In this document: piece by piece, positions 62,083 through 64,000 of the stretch
Layout of the letters: every line of letters starts with the position of its first letter
Numbering within the stretch: the stretch's first letter is position 1
NCBI RefSeq assembly: GCF_006442205.1
Contig: NZ_VFVR01000007.1
Span: forward strand, 1-64,000
DNA from: Mesorhizobium sp. B2-3-12
Lineage (GTDB): Bacteria > Pseudomonadota > Alphaproteobacteria > Rhizobiales > Rhizobiaceae
Reading direction: 5' to 3'
DNA length: 64,000 nt
Translations under genes and position numbers: made by a program
The notes under the pieces: model-generated
What the model was told of the DNA's origin: nothing
Databases searched by the model: none
The model's input: only the letters and a program-made list of their open reading frames with translations

Positions 62083-62859
62083 TTGAGCACTGTCGCCCTT
62101 ACGATCGAAAGCTTCGGCGTGAGCCATAGAGGCTGCGTGCGCGACCATAACGAAGACAACTACCTGATTGAGCCGCAGACCGGTCTCTGGATGGTGGCGG
62201 ATGGCATGGGCGGGCACGAAGCCGGCGAGGTTGCGTCGGCCAGTATCGTCGATCATTTGGCAACAATCGGCATAGCGAGCTCGGCACCCGACCTTCGTGC
62301 GCGCTTCGAAGACCGGCTGAGCCGCGCCAATTCCGAGATCCGCGACATCTCGCGGTCCCGCGGCATCACCATCGGCTCTACCTTCGCCGCCTTGCTTGCC
62401 ATGGATGGAAGGTTCGCCGGCCTGTGGGCCGGCGACAGCCGCATCTATCTGGTGCGTAACGGGGCGATTTTTCAGGTCTCGAAGGATCACACCGAGGTCC
62501 AGGAACTGGTGGATCGCGGCATGATCAGCGCGCAAGAGGCGCTTACCTGGCCGCGCCGGCATGTCATCACCCATGCAGTCGGGGTGAGTGACGAGCTCGA
62601 GATGGATTTCCAGCAGGGCGAACTGATGGCCGGCGATGTTTTCGTCCTGAGCACCGACGGACTGACGGCACATGTCAGCGACGCCGAGATCGAAGCCGCG
62701 GTCAAATCAGCAACGCCACAGGCGGCGTGCCGGAGCCTGCTTGAGACGGTGCTGGCGCGCGGCGGGACCGACAACGTGACCATCGTACTCGTGAAGGTCG
62801 GCGGCGGGCGCAACGGTGCCCTCCATCCAGATCGGTCCGCGGAGAGCTTGGCGAGATGA
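62083..62859 (+). CDS. pppA: PP2C-type Ser/Thr phosphatase (PppA-like)
   Basis: A 258-residue protein from TTG, preceded by AGGTGG. The metal-binding motifs of PP2C are all present: RDHNEDN, VADGMGGHEAG, AGDSRIYL, STDGLT and GGTDNVTIVLV. In T6SS loci PppA reverses phosphorylation of FHA proteins by PpkA and thereby shuts the system down. A longer frame to 62020 exists, but the family starts here. The gene is coupled to the kinase gene as ATGA, and lies 135 bases after tssM2. It is cytoplasmic. Confidence 0.92.
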   Translation: MSTVALTIESFGVSHRGCVRDHNEDNYLIEPQTGLWMVADGMGGHEAGEVASASIVDHLATIGIASSAPDLRARFEDRLSRANSEIRDISRSRGITIGSTFAALLAMDGRFAGLWAGDSRIYLVRNGAIFQVSKDHTEVQELVDRGMISAQEALTWPRRHVITHAVGVSDELEMDFQQGELMAGDVFVLSTDGLTAHVSDAEIEAAVKSATPQAACRSLLETVLARGGTDNVTIVLVKVGGGRNGALHPDRSAESLAR

Positions 62860-64000
62860 ATGACGACGACAAAACACGGATATCGACGAACGCCACCTAT
62901 GCTGGGGCCGGCACGCAGCTCAGCGGCATCTACGAACTCGACGAGAGGATCGCGTCGGGCGGCATGGGAGAAGTCTACCGCGGCCACAACATCCAAACCG
63001 GCGACCACGTGGCGATCAAGATCGTCTTGCCCGAATTCGCCCGTGACCAGACAATCCTGTCGCTGTTCCGCAAGGAAGCATCCATCCTCAACCATCTGTC
63101 GCATGACGCGGTGGTTCGCTATCACGTCTTCACCATTGATCCGAAGATCGGCCGCCCCTACCTGGCAATGGAGTTCGTGGACGGGCAATCACTGTTCGAC
63201 GTGATGCGTCACGGAGCGATGCAGGGGGAAGACGTGCGGCGCCTTTGCCATCGCTTGACCTCGGGGCTCGCGGCGGTGCATCAGGCGGGCGCGGTTCACC
63301 GTGACCTTTCGCCGGACAACATCATCCTGCCTGGCGGGCGGGTGGAGCACGCCAAGATCATCGATTTCGGTATCGCTCGCTCGGCGACCGCAGGCGGTGA
63401 AACGCTGATCGGCGGGAAGTTCGCCGGCAAATACAATTACGTATCGCCCGAACAGCTCGGCCTCTATGGCGGCGAGGTCAGCGAGCAGTCCGATATCTAT
63501 AGCCTTGGCCTGGTACTCGCCGCCGCACTGCGCGGAAAGCCGCTCGATATGAGCGGCTCGCAGTATGAGGTGATCGAAAAACGCCGGACCGTCCCAGACC
63601 TGTCTGACATCGATCCCGAGTTCCACGATCTTCTGGGCGCTATGCTGCAGCCCGACCCACGCGATCGGCCCGCCAGCATGGCCGAGATCGCCCGGGCAAC
63701 GCGTGGCGAGGATGTCGAGCTGACACTGCCGCCGGTGTTATATGGGTCGCGTGAACGCTCCGGCTTGCCGCGCGCCGGCTGGACACTGCCGTCCAGCCTC
63801 CAGTCTTCGGCATCTGCGGGCGAACAACGCTTTGTCGAGCATGTGCGACCGGCGCATCTGTCGCAACCAGGGTCCGCGCCGACGCCCGGCACGACCGTTT
63901 CGGCTAAGCCGCGAAAGTCGGCGCGGATGCCGGCCATCGCTGGCGGCCTGGTGACGCTGGCGGTTCTGTTGGGGGGCGGTCTTTATCTCAGGGGCATCCT
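62856..64000 (+). CDS. ppkA: Ser/Thr protein kinase (PpkA-like), truncated by the window end
   Basis: The first 381 residues are visible. The Hanks-type kinase domain (about 24-285) is complete: glycine loop IASGGMGEV, VAIKI with Lys55, VHRDLSPDN and IDFGIARS. A basic, Pro/Ala-rich linker leads to a transmembrane helix starting near residue 357, so a periplasmic sensor domain must follow beyond the window. PpkA-type kinases phosphorylate T6SS FHA proteins to trigger assembly. It overlaps the phosphatase gene by ATGA. HRD and DFG residues are intact, so it should be active. Confidence 0.93.
   Translation, partial: MNDDDKTRISTNATYAGAGTQLSGIYELDERIASGGMGEVYRGHNIQTGDHVAIKIVLPEFARDQTILSLFRKEASILNHLSHDAVVRYHVFTIDPKIGRPYLAMEFVDGQSLFDVMRHGAMQGEDVRRLCHRLTSGLAAVHQAGAVHRDLSPDNIILPGGRVEHAKIIDFGIARSATAGGETLIGGKFAGKYNYVSPEQLGLYGGEVSEQSDIYSLGLVLAAALRGKPLDMSGSQYEVIEKRRTVPDLSDIDPEFHDLLGAMLQPDPRDRPASMAEIARATRGEDVELTLPPVLYGSRERSGLPRAGWTLPSSLQSSASAGEQRFVEHVRPAHLSQPGSAPTPGTTVSAKPRKSARMPAIAGGLVTLAVLLGGGLYLRGI

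Overview
The window is high-GC DNA with the gene content of an alphaproteobacterium, most likely a member of the Rhizobiales such as a Mesorhizobium-type bacterium. This rests on protein style, the many surface polysaccharide genes and the rhizobial-type imp/T6SS layout; no rRNA or other taxonomic marker is present. No tRNA, rRNA, CRISPR array or intact insertion sequence was found.

Left part (1-28 kb): an accessory, cell-surface region. It opens with the 5' part of a minus-strand DUF4347 protein with collagen-like Gly-x-y repeats, coupled to a small exported protein. A TPR-glycosyltransferase and a Tat-signal HExxH protein broken by an in-frame amber codon follow. From 5.4 to 21.9 kb lies a mixed-strand polysaccharide locus: a FemAB/GNAT-like transferase, a Wzx-type flippase, two DegT aminotransferases, a tandem pair of acyltransferase-3 paralogues, three glycosyltransferases, a NodB-type deacetylase, and a sugar-nucleotide set (hexapeptide acetyltransferase, Gfo/Idh oxidoreductase, DegT aminotransferase, NAD epimerase) that looks suited to an acetamido-sugar precursor. 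A caspase-like protease with a peptidoglycan-binding tail, a small glycosyltransferase-like protein and a classical autotransporter complete this part.

Right part (28.3-64 kb): one large type VI secretion locus. All thirteen core genes are present: clpV (minus strand), then divergently tssA-B-C, hcp, tssE-F-G, tagH, tssJ-K-L-M and tagF. A cargo module follows: a DUF4150 PAAR-like protein with a Cys/His-rich C-terminal domain (predicted nuclease toxin), two small related genes that look like tandem immunity genes, a DUF2169 protein, and a ketosynthase-fold protein whose Cys-His-His triad appears lost. On the opposite strand is vgrG with two satellite genes (DUF6484 and TIGR02270). The locus ends with a second copy of tagH, tssL and tssM, followed by a PP2C phosphatase and a Ser/Thr kinase that runs off the window.

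Reading the parts together: the core genes build the contractile machine, VgrG and the PAAR-like protein form the loaded spike, DUF2169 and its neighbours probably help load cargo, and the kinase/phosphatase/FHA proteins probably control firing. The most unusual features are the duplicated tagH-tssL-tssM membrane module, the putative effector with two related immunity candidates, and the degenerate ketosynthase.
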